Positions 16,995 to 27,042 of a stretch of DNA of 64,000 nt are shown piece after piece. The notes beneath the pieces are model-generated. The model was given only the letters and a program-made list of their open reading frames with translations, was not told where the DNA came from and made no database searches. The DNA lies in contig NZ_QJKB01000003.1 in assembly GCF_003201815.1 (NCBI RefSeq), forward strand, positions 372,001-436,000, written 5' to 3'. The stretch is from Undibacterium pigrum (GTDB taxonomy: Bacteria > Pseudomonadota > Gammaproteobacteria > Burkholderiales > Burkholderiaceae_D). How positions within the stretch are numbered: the stretch's first letter is position 1; each line of letters begins with the position of its first letter. A program made the position numbers and the translations under genes.

Positions 16995-19900
16995 TCACAG
17001 CAAGGCATTGAGCCTGGCGATGTCCAGCGGCTTGACGAAATGCTCGTCAAAACCATGCTCGGCCGCACGGCGGCGGTCTTCGCTCTGGCCATAGCCAGTT
17101 ACGGCAAACAGGCGCAAGCCGTCACCACCTGGCAGTTGGCGCAAGCGCTGTGCCAGTTCATAACCATCCATGCCAGGCAGGCCAATATCGAGCAGGCAGA
17201 CTTGCGGTTTAAATGCCGGTGCGAGTTGCAGTGCGGCGGGTCCATTGAGAACTACCTTTACTCTATGTCCCTGTATTTCCAGCATGTCTTGCAAGACATG
17301 AGCGGCATCTTCGTTGTCATCGACTATCAGTATGTTCAGGCCCTGATGCATGGCAATATCGGCTTCCACGCCAGGAACCGATACAGCTTCAGCAGTAGTC
17401 GACTCCATTTGCGCATAAGCAGGCAAACGTAGTGTGAATGTACTGCCCAAGCCAAGGCCATCGCTATGCGCCTCGACACTCCCGCCATGCAAGGCCATCA
17501 TGCTGCGCGCAATTGCCAGGCCCAGTCCCAGGCCACCTTGCGAACGGCTCAGGGCCTGGCGCTCTTGCACAAACAAATCGAAGATGGTCGGCAAGGTAGT
17601 GGCGCTGATGCCTATGCCATTATCACTGACGGTCAGTATTACTTCTTCACCCTGACGCCATGCAGAGATGCCCAGTTGCCCGCCCTGCTCTGTATATTTC
17701 GCAGCATTGCTCAGCAAGTTGGCGACTACCTGTCTCAAACGCACAGGGTCTGCCTGCACAGGCAAGCCGCTGGCTGCCACATCAACAGACAGATGATGCA
17801 GCTTGCCCTCGATCAGTGGGCTGATCGTTTCAATCGCATTGGCGACCACTTCGCCAAGCTCAATGACTTTCTTGCGCAGCTCTATCTTGCCCTGGGTTAC
17901 CCGCGAAACATCGAGCAAGTCATCCACCAGCGCCACCAGATGCTGGACTTGCCGCTCTATCACCGCCCGCTCTTTCTTGGCAGTATCAACGCCACGTAAG
18001 CGCATCAGCTGCAAGGCCGTGACTATTGGTGCCAGGGGGTTGCGCAATTCGTGACCAAGCATGGCCAGGAATTCATCCTTGGCAAGGCTGGCTGCTTCAG
18101 CCGCCCGTTTTGCACTCGCCAGTTCAGTCACTTCAAACACCACCACAGCGATCCCTTCGATATTGCCATGGTCATCGCAAAGCGGCTGATAGACACAATC
18201 AAAGTAGCATTCAACTGGTCGCGCAGGATTGCCGCGCATAATGTCAACCCGCACTGAGCGCCCCAAATAAGGTATGCCAGTCTCATAAACAGCATCGAGC
18301 AGTTCAAATATCTGCTGGCCTTCTATCTCGGGCAATGCTTGCCGTATGGTCAGACCTATCAAGGTACTACGGTCAACCAGTTCCTGATAGCGTTCATTGG
18401 CCAGCTCGAATACATGCTCTGGCCCGCGCAGGATGGCGATCCCCACAGGTGCCTGGCTAAAGATGGCTTGCATACGCCGCGTTGCACTGGTTTCTATGGT
18501 GCGCACGCGCTGGCGCAACAGTAATGCGTCGATACGAGCCACCAGTTCGCGACCAGAAAATGGTTTGACCAGGTAATCATTGGCACCTGCCTGCAAACCT
18601 TCGAGCCGCGCTTCTTCACCTGCACGGGCTGAGAGCAGCAGCACGGGCAGTTCATGCGTCGCAGCATCGGCACGCAAGGCAGCCAGCAGGCCAAAGCCAT
18701 CAAGTTGCGGCATCATGACGTCAGAGACGATCAAGTCCGGGCGCTGCAGTTTTATTGCCGCCAGTGCCTCCACGCCATTGCCAACAAGCTCGATATGCCA
18801 GTGCGGTTTCAACAAACGGTGCAGATAGTCGCGCATGTCGGCATTGTCGTCGACGATCAGTACGCGCCCTGACAGTCTTGATGTTGCTGGTGCCAGTGGC
18901 ACTTCAGGCTCAGGCAGGGTTGGCGACAGTGGCACGCCCAGCCAGCCAGCAGCCTCGGCTACATAGGCTTTACTGGTAGCATGATTGGATGTCACTTGCG
19001 AAGGCCGCAGTTGGGCAGGATCAAGGTGAGCCGTACCCAGGCGCAAAGTGATATGGAAACGCGTGCCATGACCTGGTTCACTGTCAACCTTGATTACACC
19101 ACTCTGCAAGGCCACCAGGTCATGCACCAGCGCCAGGCCTATGCCTGTTCCTTCATGTGTGCGGGAACGTGCACTCTCTATCCTGTGAAAACGTTCAAAC
19201 AGGCGTGGCAACTGATCGGCAGCAATGCCTATCCCGCTGTCGGCAATCGTCACCGTGACAGTTCCCTGCGATGGTGCTTCGCGCATGCTCACTGTAATCG
19301 CACCTTCAAAAGTAAACTTGAAGGCATTTGAAAGCAAGTTGAGGATGATTTTTTCCCACATGCTGACATCGATATAGACTGGTGCGGATAATGGCGCGCA
19401 ATCAACGATCAATTGCATGCCTGTACTTTCTACCGTGGAGCGAAAGCTGCTGGCCAGGTCGGAAGTCAGCGCTGCCAGGTCGGTGGGTTCAAATGCTGCC
19501 TGGGCACGGCCTGCCTGCACCCGTGAAAATTCAAGCAGGGTATTCACCAGCTTTTGCAGGCGCACTGCGTTGCGCTGCATCAGCTCCAGGCGTTGCCGTT
19601 GGGCGGGTGGCAGGCTGGTGGCATCTTCGAGTGCCTCTTCCAGTGGTGCCAGCATCAGTGTCAGTGGCGTGCGGAATTCATGACTGACATTACTGAAAAA
19701 CTGGGTCTTGGCTCTATCGATTTCTGCCAGCATATCCAGCCGCAGACGTTCTTCTTCGCTGGCACGGGCATTCTGTATGGCATTGCCGCACTGGGTTGCC
19801 ACCAGATCAAAAAAACTGCGGTAATCATGATCCAGTTTGCGCACCGGGCTGACACCCAGTACCACAGCGCCAACGATATTGGACGATGCCATCAGTGGCA

Positions 19901-20894
19901 GTACCAGCGCCTGACGTACTGGCAAATTGGCCAACCCGACCGGCAAGCTTCCTGCCGATGGCAGGTCTGTCACACCAGGCTGGCCTGTACGCAAGCTGGC
20001 AGCCAGAGCATCTTCCAGCACCTTCGGGAAACTGGCTCCGTTAGTCGTAACAGGAGATGCAGTTTCTTCAGATAGTGTGACAAAGTCCGGAACAATATCG
20101 GCGGCTACTCCGGTTGCCTGCCAGAGTTTCAATCCCGTAGCATTTGGCTGTCCCGCTTGTGCCTGGTTCAGATATAGCAATGCAAATGGTATATCGTCTG
20201 GATTACTGGCCAGCGTCGAGATCACACTGTCGGCCGCAGCATCAACAGTTTTTTCCAACAATGAACGGGTGGCTATTTCTGACAGTGTGCGCAAGCGGCG
20301 CGCATTCAGGTGTTTGGCTGTGACATCCAGGTTAGGGCAAAACAAGCCCGCAACATTACCTGATTCGTCGCGGATAGGACTATAGGAAAAAGAGAAAAAA
20401 TTCTCTTCCAGAAAATCGCCACGGTTCATGAACAAGCGCACATCGTCTGCATTGGTCGCTTCACCGTAAGCAAATACACGATCGGCCAGCGGGCCACAGA
20501 TGTCCCATATCTCGGACCAGATCTCAGCCGCAGGCAAACCCAGTGCCCGCGGGTGCTTGGCCAGGCTCAGCACATCAATATAGGCATCATTGTAGAGAAA
20601 CACGATGTCTGCGCCCCAGCCTATCCACATGGGCTGGCGCGAACTGAGCATCAGGCTCACCGCAGTCTTCAGACTTTGCGGCCAGCCAGAAATCGGGCCC
20701 AGCGATGTTGTCGACCAGTCACGGGCAGCAATCAGGCCACCCAACTGACCTGGCGCGCTGAGAAATTTATGGTCATGAATGGTATTGGCAATGTGATCGC
20801 TAGGCATGGCGACAGGCTGAGTTGAAGGCAATTTGTACAGCATAGCATTTTTTATATAAGGCGGAACGGCATGCACAAAGAAGTATCCAGCCAT
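16995..20894 (-). CDS. Double hybrid sensor histidine kinase (PAS-GAF-HK-REC-PAS-HK-REC)
   Basis: Up to 1299 residues; no clear ribosome site, so starts at 20894, 20843 or 20807 are all possible. Domain order by approximate residue: PAS 55-195; GAF 200-370; HisKA with NVSHEFRTP at 401 and an ATPase domain with NLLSNAFKF and DSGIGIAADQL; receiver at 676 (VLIVDDN, phospho-Asp in IVSDVMMPQLDG); PAS 805-930; a second HisKA with LGHELRNPLAP at 945 and ATPase; a terminal receiver at 1186 (ILIVDDNEDAA, LLDIGLPGMDG). Both kinase cores and both receivers have their key residues. There is no transmembrane segment, so it is a cytoplasmic sensor. No cognate output gene is adjacent. Confidence 0.9.
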   Translation of the reverse strand: MAGYFFVHAVPPYIKNAMLYKLPSTQPVAMPSDHIANTIHDHKFLSAPGQLGGLIAARDWSTTSLGPISGWPQSLKTAVSLMLSSRQPMWIGWGADIVFLYNDAYIDVLSLAKHPRALGLPAAEIWSEIWDICGPLADRVFAYGEATNADDVRLFMNRGDFLEENFFSFSYSPIRDESGNVAGLFCPNLDVTAKHLNARRLRTLSEIATRSLLEKTVDAAADSVISTLASNPDDIPFALLYLNQAQAGQPNATGLKLWQATGVAADIVPDFVTLSEETASPVTTNGASFPKVLEDALAASLRTGQPGVTDLPSAGSLPVGLANLPVRQALVLPLMASSNIVGAVVLGVSPVRKLDHDYRSFFDLVATQCGNAIQNARASEEERLRLDMLAEIDRAKTQFFSNVSHEFRTPLTLMLAPLEEALEDATSLPPAQRQRLELMQRNAVRLQKLVNTLLEFSRVQAGRAQAAFEPTDLAALTSDLASSFRSTVESTGMQLIVDCAPLSAPVYIDVSMWEKIILNLLSNAFKFTFEGAITVSMREAPSQGTVTVTIADSGIGIAADQLPRLFERFHRIESARSRTHEGTGIGLALVHDLVALQSGVIKVDSEPGHGTRFHITLRLGTAHLDPAQLRPSQVTSNHATSKAYVAEAAGWLGVPLSPTLPEPEVPLAPATSRLSGRVLIVDDNADMRDYLHRLLKPHWHIELVGNGVEALAAIKLQRPDLIVSDVMMPQLDGFGLLAALRADAATHELPVLLLSARAGEEARLEGLQAGANDYLVKPFSGRELVARIDALLLRQRVRTIETSATRRMQAIFSQAPVGIAILRGPEHVFELANERYQELVDRSTLIGLTIRQALPEIEGQQIFELLDAVYETGIPYLGRSVRVDIMRGNPARPVECYFDCVYQPLCDDHGNIEGIAVVVFEVTELASAKRAAEAASLAKDEFLAMLGHELRNPLAPIVTALQLMRLRGVDTAKKERAVIERQVQHLVALVDDLLDVSRVTQGKIELRKKVIELGEVVANAIETISPLIEGKLHHLSVDVAASGLPVQADPVRLRQVVANLLSNAAKYTEQGGQLGISAWRQGEEVILTVSDNGIGISATTLPTIFDLFVQERQALSRSQGGLGLGLAIARSMMALHGGSVEAHSDGLGLGSTFTLRLPAYAQMESTTAEAVSVPGVEADIAMHQGLNILIVDDNEDAAHVLQDMLEIQGHRVKVVLNGPAALQLAPAFKPQVCLLDIGLPGMDGYELAQRLRQLPGGDGLRLFAVTGYGQSEDRRRAAEHGFDEHFVKPLDIARLNALL

Positions 20895-21035
20895 TGCGCT
20901 ATGTTAGCTCGCGCACAGTCTCGCAATGCCAACTCGTGCAAGCTGCTTCCACCTTATAATTAACGTCCATCAATTAGCCACCATCTCCACAACTCATTTC
21001 AGGTCATTGTCAACTCAATCAACATAGGAATTGTC

Positions 21036-21455
21036 ATGCAAGTTGAAACCATCCTGGCCTTTGGCGGTCATAGCGAAGCAGCCATCCAGTTTTATACCAC
21101 CGCGTTAGGTGCAGAAGTGATCATCATGCTGCGCTGGAAAGACAGTCCCGACCCGGCCATGCGCACGGTATCCGCCGATCCCGATAAAATCATGCATGCC
21201 TCCTTTCGCATAGGCAATACCATACTCATGACTACCGACGGCATTGAAAACCTGGACCAGCCAGATTTCAAGGGTTTCACTCTCAATCTTGAAGCCAGGG
21301 ATGATGCCGATGCCCAACGCTTGTTTGCCGCCCTCAGCGACGGTGGAAAAGTGCAAATGCCTCTGGCAAAAACCTTCTGGACTTCGCTGTCCGGCATGGT
21401 GACCGATCGCTTTGGGGTACCCTGGATGGTGAATGTCGCCGCAGAAGAAAAGTAA
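21036..21455 (+). CDS. VOC-superfamily protein (PhnB-like)
   Basis: 139 residues. It begins with VETILAFGGHSEAAIQFYTT and has a YTTALGAEVIIMLRWKDSPD segment, a middle NTILMTTDG strand and a C-terminal DRFGVPWMVN, typical of PhnB-like members of the vicinal oxygen chelate fold. The function of these small proteins is unclear. Metal ligands usual in glyoxalases are not evident. It is often found beside YciI-like genes and ECF sigma factors; the YciI partner follows here but no sigma factor is present. Confidence 0.78.
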   Translation: MQVETILAFGGHSEAAIQFYTTALGAEVIIMLRWKDSPDPAMRTVSADPDKIMHASFRIGNTILMTTDGIENLDQPDFKGFTLNLEARDDADAQRLFAALSDGGKVQMPLAKTFWTSLSGMVTDRFGVPWMVNVAAEEK

Positions 21456-21554
21456 GCATCAATGTAATGCAGTCCCATCATTCCTCACGCCATGCTTGCT
21501 GGATGAACAGGAGACCAGCATGAGCATGCAGCAACTCAAATCAGGAGATGAATA

Positions 21555-21980
21555 ATGAAATTTCTGATCATGGTCAAAGCAACTAAAGATTCTGAAGCTG
21601 GCGTTATGCCCAGCGAAGAAATGCTGGCAGAGATGGGCAAGTTCAACGAAGAACTCGCCAATGCTGGTGTCCTTCTGAGTGGAGAAGGCTTGCATCCCTC
21701 ATCCAAGGGGGTAAGGGTAGGATTTTCCGGAAGCAAACGCAGCGTAATCAAGGGCCCGTTTTCGACCACCAGCGAGCTGGTTGCAGGCTTCTGGATCTGG
21801 CAACTGCCTTCTATTGAACAAGCTATAGAATGGGTAAAACGCTGCCCCAACCCCATGCCGGGAGATTCTGAGATCGAGATCAGACAATTATTCGACAGCG
21901 AAGATTTCGGTGAAGCTTACACGCCGGAACTGCGCGAGCAAGAAGCCAGAGTGCGCAAGATTGTGGAAGACAAGAACTGA
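21555..21980 (+). CDS. YciI/DGPF-domain protein
   Basis: 141 residues. KFLIMVKATKDSEAGVMPSE, the GEGLHPSSKGVRV segment and IKGPFSTTSELVAGFWIWQL identify the YCII-related (DGPF) family; the ferredoxin-like fold has a conserved His and Asp in related enzymes. In many proteobacteria these genes precede an ECF sigma-70 factor. Here the next gene is unrelated and on the opposite strand, so the sigma factor appears to be absent. A GGAG ribosome site lies just before the ATG. Molecular function unknown. Confidence 0.8.
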   Translation: MKFLIMVKATKDSEAGVMPSEEMLAEMGKFNEELANAGVLLSGEGLHPSSKGVRVGFSGSKRSVIKGPFSTTSELVAGFWIWQLPSIEQAIEWVKRCPNPMPGDSEIEIRQLFDSEDFGEAYTPELREQEARVRKIVEDKN

Positions 21981-22052
21981 AGCAGATCAGGAAAAATTAG
22001 ATTTCCTGAAGCACTTTTCCTGAAAATTTTTTAGCTGCAAGCTAAAACGAAG

Positions 22053-23357
22053 TTATTTGCTTTTCATATCGCTACGGAAGAATTTGAAATTATTACTCCC
22101 TTCAATCTTAGCACAGTACATGGCAGTATCTGCGCTACTGATCAGTGTTTCTGCATTCTGACCATCATTGGGATAGAGGCTTATGCCTATGCTGGCTTTT
22201 GCATATAAATCTCTTTCTTCATGCTGAAATGGGCGAAGCAGTGCTACTCTGATTTTTTCTGCGATGAGAGCAGCATCCTCTGCATATTTTCCACCTACCA
22301 GCAGAATAATAAATTCATCACCGCCATAGCGGCTGACAGTATCTGAGCCACGGACGCAATCTGACAGGCGCAGTGCAACAGATTTCAACAAGGCATCGCC
22401 GCTAGCATGGCCAAGCGAGTCATTTGTATGCTTGAAATTATCGAGGTCCAAAAACAGTAATGCCAGTCGTGTACCATTCCTTTTGGCGAGATTAATTGCC
22501 TGTGCAATACGATCGTTTAACAGCGTCCTGTTGGGCAAATTAGTGAGTGCATCATGCTGCGCCAGATGCGTCATTTTGACAGTCACTGCTTGGGCAATGC
22601 TGACATCATGAAACACAATCACTGCACCAGCGAGCTGGCCATCGTAATCATGAATGGGTGAAGCTGAATCTTCGATGTGAACTTCGCTGCCGTCTTTGCG
22701 GATCAAAAGTGTATTTGCAGGCAAATCTACTATTTCATTTTTTTTCAAAACCAGCTCTACCGTGTTAACGTCAGCTTGCCTGCTTACACCGTTGATTGTT
22801 TTAAAGATTTTCTCTATCTGCTGTCCGCATGCATCTGTCTTCGACCAACCAGTCAGTTCCTCGGCTGCGGCGTTCAGGTAATCAATTTCTCCATTGATAT
22901 CTGTACATACTATCGCGTCGCCGATTGATTTCAATACGATTTCAGCACGTGCCTGCTCCTTGTAGAGCTGTTTTTCTACATTCTTGCGCAAAATGATATT
23001 GCGCAATGACTGAGGCACCAGACTACTGACGAAATAGCCTTTGGACAGATAACCCTGTGCACCAAGTTTTACCGCTTCAATAGCGGCAGCCTCTTCTTCC
23101 TCGGCACTCAGGGTCATGATTGGTATCTTGGGAAAAGCTGCAAACAAGTCATTAAATGTAGCAATTCCCTGACTATCAGAAAGTGATAAGTCTACTAAAA
23201 TCAAATCGATGCCACCTGTATGCAAACGTGATAAGCCAGCATCAAGCCTGTCGAGACATTCCGTCAGGAAGGGGCCATCCCTGGAATGAAGAAGTGCCTC
23301 CTGCAATATCTTTGCATCATCAGAATTACTTGTAAGGATAAGAATGCGGTGTACCAT
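22053..23357 (-). CDS. Response regulator with PAS and GGDEF domains (diguanylate cyclase)
   Basis: 434 residues. A receiver domain (residues 1-125; ILVDLSLSD holds the phospho-Asp, LSAEEEE and GYLSKGYF the Thr/Ser and Lys switch positions), a PAS domain (about 135-255, GDAIVCTDINGEIDYLN) and a GGDEF domain. The active site reads YGGDEFIILL, and the inhibitory RxxD motif (RGSD) lies five residues before GGDEF, so c-di-GMP product inhibition is expected. No EAL domain. It follows a sensor kinase gene by 120 nt on the same strand and is its probable partner. Confidence 0.9.
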   Translation of the reverse strand: MVHRILILTSNSDDAKILQEALLHSRDGPFLTECLDRLDAGLSRLHTGGIDLILVDLSLSDSQGIATFNDLFAAFPKIPIMTLSAEEEEAAAIEAVKLGAQGYLSKGYFVSSLVPQSLRNIILRKNVEKQLYKEQARAEIVLKSIGDAIVCTDINGEIDYLNAAAEELTGWSKTDACGQQIEKIFKTINGVSRQADVNTVELVLKKNEIVDLPANTLLIRKDGSEVHIEDSASPIHDYDGQLAGAVIVFHDVSIAQAVTVKMTHLAQHDALTNLPNRTLLNDRIAQAINLAKRNGTRLALLFLDLDNFKHTNDSLGHASGDALLKSVALRLSDCVRGSDTVSRYGGDEFIILLVGGKYAEDAALIAEKIRVALLRPFQHEERDLYAKASIGISLYPNDGQNAETLISSADTAMYCAKIEGSNNFKFFRSDMKSK

Positions 23358-23477
23358 AATGCCTACTTTTCTAACAAAGAAATTGAATAGCGTTAAAAGG
23401 CATGCGAGATAAACTTAGGTCTTTATCACCCTTGCCATACTCTGAACAAAGAACCTGCTTCCAGTCAGCGATGCACT

Positions 23478-24614
23478 CTATTGCAGTACTCGGCGAGGCA
23501 GGTTTATGGTGAACACGCAGCCTTCACCCAGCTTGCTTTCCACAGTCAACAAGCCATCATTTGCTTCGACACTGCGTCGGGCTATGGAGAGTCCAAGTCC
23601 CAAGCCACTTTTGTTGGTGCCGCTTTGTGTGAACGGTAGAAATATATCGCGCGCAGCGTCCGCGCTCAGACCTGGCCCGCTGTCTTTAACATTGATGCGT
23701 ATACGCTCTGCTCTTGCTTCAACACTGAGTGTCACGACACCATCCGTACCACTAAATTTGAAAGCGTTCTGCAAGAGATTTCCTAAAGCTGAAAAGAGCA
23801 GGTCCTTATCGGCATCTATCATCAGCAGAGAAGGAGTTTGCTCAACGTGAAAACTGCAATTGAGCATTTCAGCTTCGAGGGAAGCCGAATATTTCACCTC
23901 GCCGATAAAATTTGCCAGGCTGAACACAGAACGGCGCAAAGCCATTCCCGGCCCTGTCCGCACTTCTGCGAGAGAACGATCAATGAGGCGCTGAAGTCCT
24001 ACCAGGCTGCGGTCCAGGACACCCCCTGTAGAGCCCGTCAAGCCCACATTGCCCGACTTGATGGCCGCTAGCGCAAGCATTGCCGTATTCAAATGATTAC
24101 GCAGCTCATGTGCAAAAAAAACCAAACGCTCATTTCTTTCCAGAGCTTGCTCATCTGCGATCACAAAATCACGCTGAGCACTAAACGCGGTTACCGCATC
24201 CGCGATTCCATTGTCCAGACAACGATTGAGAGTGCGAAACTCGCTGATCTCAAATTTCTGATTGAGATCAATTGACAAATCCGATACTGCCTGACAAAGA
24301 TCACCATAATTATGCACAACCTCATTGATAGAGTAGCCCAGGGTCAAAAGATCAGCGCCGTGAATTGCCGCTGTTACACCCAGTTCGGCATGGTAGCCGG
24401 ATTCACCCGACGGGGGACCGGACACAGCCAGCGCCTCAGCCATTCTCCCTTTATATTCTGCTTGCAAGGTGCGTATGAGTTGGTCGAGAAACAAAGGGAT
24501 ACCTTGTTCCAGTTGCTGTTTGTTGGGTGGCGACCTGTTTGGCCGGGCAGACACTTTTTCGCGACATCGCCGCTCCAGCTCAGCCCGGTTGGCGATCAGT
24601 AAATCGTACATCAT
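23478..24614 (-). CDS. Sensor histidine kinase with RsbRD-type N-terminal domain
   Basis: 378 residues from ATG at 24614, with AAAAGG six bases upstream; an ATG at 24638 lacks a ribosome site. The N-terminal 150 residues (LLIANRAELERRCREKVSAR...) resemble the helical RsbRD_N sensor domain. The HisKA motif is FFAHELRNHLNTAML, followed by ATPase boxes LGNLLQNAFKFSG, DSGPGLSAD and GLGLGLSIARR. There is no transmembrane helix, so the sensor is cytoplasmic. The gene precedes the REC-PAS-GGDEF gene on the same strand; together they look like a two-component system that controls c-di-GMP. Confidence 0.85.
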   Translation of the reverse strand: MMYDLLIANRAELERRCREKVSARPNRSPPNKQQLEQGIPLFLDQLIRTLQAEYKGRMAEALAVSGPPSGESGYHAELGVTAAIHGADLLTLGYSINEVVHNYGDLCQAVSDLSIDLNQKFEISEFRTLNRCLDNGIADAVTAFSAQRDFVIADEQALERNERLVFFAHELRNHLNTAMLALAAIKSGNVGLTGSTGGVLDRSLVGLQRLIDRSLAEVRTGPGMALRRSVFSLANFIGEVKYSASLEAEMLNCSFHVEQTPSLLMIDADKDLLFSALGNLLQNAFKFSGTDGVVTLSVEARAERIRINVKDSGPGLSADAARDIFLPFTQSGTNKSGLGLGLSIARRSVEANDGLLTVESKLGEGCVFTINLPRRVLQ

Positions 24615-24996
24615 GGCGAGCCTTTTAAGGTATCCCATGCCTGTCGGTTGAAGGTTTACACGGCTTGGCCGCTTTGGGGATTTACGCCAGGAAAGCTGGA
24701 CGCATAAGTTGATAATAGGCCATGCTTCTGAGTGCGTCTGTGCGCTATCGCGCTTTCATGTCATGGTAAAAACAGGAGATCATCTTACAAGTATTGCAAT
24801 TATCAAATGCAGATTGCTTATTATTTGCACATTGATTAATCAATCGCTTGCAGCACTATGTTTTCGAATAATGCTGTTTGGTGATTGGGTAAGCGTTAAA
24901 TTGACAGCCGCAAAACAAATCTGATCAAAAAAAGAAAGTTGCTCGCGAGTTACACGCTTCGGTTAACTGGCAGCACCTTAAAATGACACTAGTTCA
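24615..24996. other. Intergenic region, no gene seen
   Basis: About 380 bases upstream of the kinase gene and downstream of the ABC transporter gene. It should contain the kinase promoter. Short open frames here lack ribosome sites and recognisable similarity. No strong hairpin was noticed. Confidence 0.5.
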
Positions 24997-26847
24997 TTAT
25001 GCTGCTTCAGCCTGAAACGAAGGCTGTGCTTTATCATCTCTCACATCGCCAACATCGACCAATGCCGCGTCAAACTGGAAATCCCTCGCCTCATGCAACT
25101 TCCATGCTCCATCCCCGAGCAAGTGCAGAACATGGGTATGATGCTTTAACACGGCAGGCCGGTGGGCGATACTGATCAGTGTCACGCCACTCTCACGCAG
25201 GCGTGCATATAGAGCAGACTCATTGCCACTGTCAAGTGCGCTGGTTGCTTCGTCGAGAATGACAATGTCAGGCGCATGCACCAAAATGCGGGCGAATGCC
25301 ATGCGTTGTTGCTCGCCGACGGAGAGTAGCTTCTCCCAGTCCTGCACCGCAGACAGCCCGCCGACACGCTCGGCCAGCTGCGGCAGATATACCTGATCCA
25401 GAATCTCCAGCAACTGTTCGTCGCTGAGTTCTGAGTCGGCGCCAGGATAGATCAGCTGGCTGCGCAGCGAACCCATCTGCAAATAAGGTTGCTGCGGCAG
25501 GAAGAAGAAATCCTCTAGCGGCGGATGATGGATGAGGCCGCTGCCGGTGTGCCACAAGCCGGCAATCGCCCGCAATAGCGAGCTTTTACCACAACCGCTG
25601 TCGCCAGTAATGAGCAGTGCCTCACCTGGCTGTAATGCAAGACTCAGTTCCTTGATCAACACACGTTGCGATTGCGGCGGATGCAGTGTGACTGATTCCA
25701 GCGCGAGCCGGGTGCCTTGGCGTAGCTGGATACGCACAGGCTCGACTTCCACTGCCGGTTCAGGTTTCGCCTTGGGCAAAACCAGGTCGGACAATGTCTG
25801 TAACCGGCCTACGCCCGCCACAAAGCGGCTGAGACTTTCAAAGTTTTCCACGATCACGCCCACTGCGCCGAGTACGGCAGCAAATGCCCCGACCGCCTGC
25901 GTCGCACGCCCTACCTCCAGCTCGCCTGATAAGACTTGCTGGGCAAGTATAGCCACCGGCAACACCAAAGTGAGCTGGCTAAACGTGCGCTGATACAGAT
26001 TAAGAGAACGCTGCTTCTTGATCAGCTTGTCGTAATTCTGGATGACGCGGTGAAGCTTGCTATCTATGTGCGCGCGCTCCTGCGCTTCGCCGCGATAGAA
26101 GGCAATCGATTCAGCATTTTCGCGTACACGCATCAGGCTGTAACGGAAGTCAGCCTCGCGTCGTAGTTGCCAGAAATTCAGGTGTATCAAGGGGTTGCCG
26201 AATGCGTACAGCGCGGCACCGGTGCCGATAAGGGCATACACCACCAATATGCCAACCAGCAAATGCGATATCGACCATAGCACAGCACTGAACGCCACCA
26301 GTTGCATGGCTGACCCCAGGAAAATGAGCAGGAAGTTGATGGACCTGCCTGTAAAGGTATTAATGTCTTCGCTGATGCGCTGGTCCGGGTTGTCGAGTTC
26401 ACTATTGGCACCCAGTGCATAGTATTTACGATCTTTAAGATAGCCGTCAAGAAAGCGCCCGCTGAGCCAGCGTCTCCACTGGTTGGCGAACAGATCACGC
26501 ATGTAATAGTAGAAAGCGTAAGTCGGCACGGCAAAAGCCAGCACCATCAGGCAGGTTCGCACGGATGTCCAAAAACGATCGCCTTCCTTTGCTGCCAGTG
26601 CCGAAGTCATTTCTCCAGCCTGATCGTTGAGCATGACTGCGAACTTTGTTTCAAACAGCATTAACACGATCAGCAGCACCAGGAGTATCCAGGCTCTCTT
26701 CCATTCATCACCCAGCCAGTAAGGTTTGGCGACCTCAAGGAATTGTCGCCATGCAGAAAGTGAGAGGAACGCAGTACGGCGCCTCCTGGGTGGTGGTGGC
26801 ACACCATCGGTTTCTTCATTGGGGCGCGTTTCGCTCAAGATAGTCAT
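24997..26847 (-). CDS. ABC transporter, permease-ATPase fusion of the SbmA/BacA-YddA type
   Basis: 616 residues from ATG at 26847. An N-terminal proline/arginine-rich stretch is followed by a membrane domain of the SbmA/BacA type (AWRQFLEVAKPYWLGDEWKR, FYYYMRDLFANQWRRWLSGR, QRISEDINTFTGRSINFL). The C-terminal ATPase has Walker A GDSGCGKSS, signature LSVGEQQRMAFARIL and Walker B DIVILDEATSALD. Relatives move peptides or vitamin B12/bleomycin-like molecules across the inner membrane. It is divergent from a TonB-dependent receptor that heads a D-peptide catabolic cluster, so it may handle the same peptides, but the link is only positional. Confidence 0.87.
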   Translation of the reverse strand: MTILSETRPNEETDGVPPPPRRRRTAFLSLSAWRQFLEVAKPYWLGDEWKRAWILLVLLIVLMLFETKFAVMLNDQAGEMTSALAAKEGDRFWTSVRTCLMVLAFAVPTYAFYYYMRDLFANQWRRWLSGRFLDGYLKDRKYYALGANSELDNPDQRISEDINTFTGRSINFLLIFLGSAMQLVAFSAVLWSISHLLVGILVVYALIGTGAALYAFGNPLIHLNFWQLRREADFRYSLMRVRENAESIAFYRGEAQERAHIDSKLHRVIQNYDKLIKKQRSLNLYQRTFSQLTLVLPVAILAQQVLSGELEVGRATQAVGAFAAVLGAVGVIVENFESLSRFVAGVGRLQTLSDLVLPKAKPEPAVEVEPVRIQLRQGTRLALESVTLHPPQSQRVLIKELSLALQPGEALLITGDSGCGKSSLLRAIAGLWHTGSGLIHHPPLEDFFFLPQQPYLQMGSLRSQLIYPGADSELSDEQLLEILDQVYLPQLAERVGGLSAVQDWEKLLSVGEQQRMAFARILVHAPDIVILDEATSALDSGNESALYARLRESGVTLISIAHRPAVLKHHTHVLHLLGDGAWKLHEARDFQFDAALVDVGDVRDDKAQPSFQAEAA

Positions 26848-26976
26848 GGTCAGCTTCTGTAAATAGGTTTTTCTACAGTATGGGATCTGACACGATATCG
26901 TTCTGTGCGGAAACAGACACAATCCTGCATGGCAGGAAAAAAAACGAGCACTTTTACCACACCTTGCAAATTCTTC

Positions 26977-27030
26977 TTGCCTTGAGTGCGCACCATATCC
27001 ATAATAAATAAAAATGAACGTTCATTCATT
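26977..27030 (+). promoter_or_regulatory. Promoter and TetR-type operator of the receptor gene
   Basis: TTGCCT (26977-26982), a 17-nt spacer and CATAAT (27000-27005) predict a start near 27012. Immediately at that point lies the perfect 14-bp palindrome AATGAACGTTCATT (27013-27026), extended by CATT. An 18-bp window here (27013-27030) matches 14 of 18 positions of a site next to the tetR gene (30958-30975). That pair suggests one repressor controls both promoters. Confidence 0.65.
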
Positions 27031-27042
27031 ATGGAGACAATG

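Noticed and set aside
24709..24924. 71-codon plus-strand frame in the kinase upstream region
   Set aside because: No ribosome site, no similarity, and it lies antisense to the expected promoter region.
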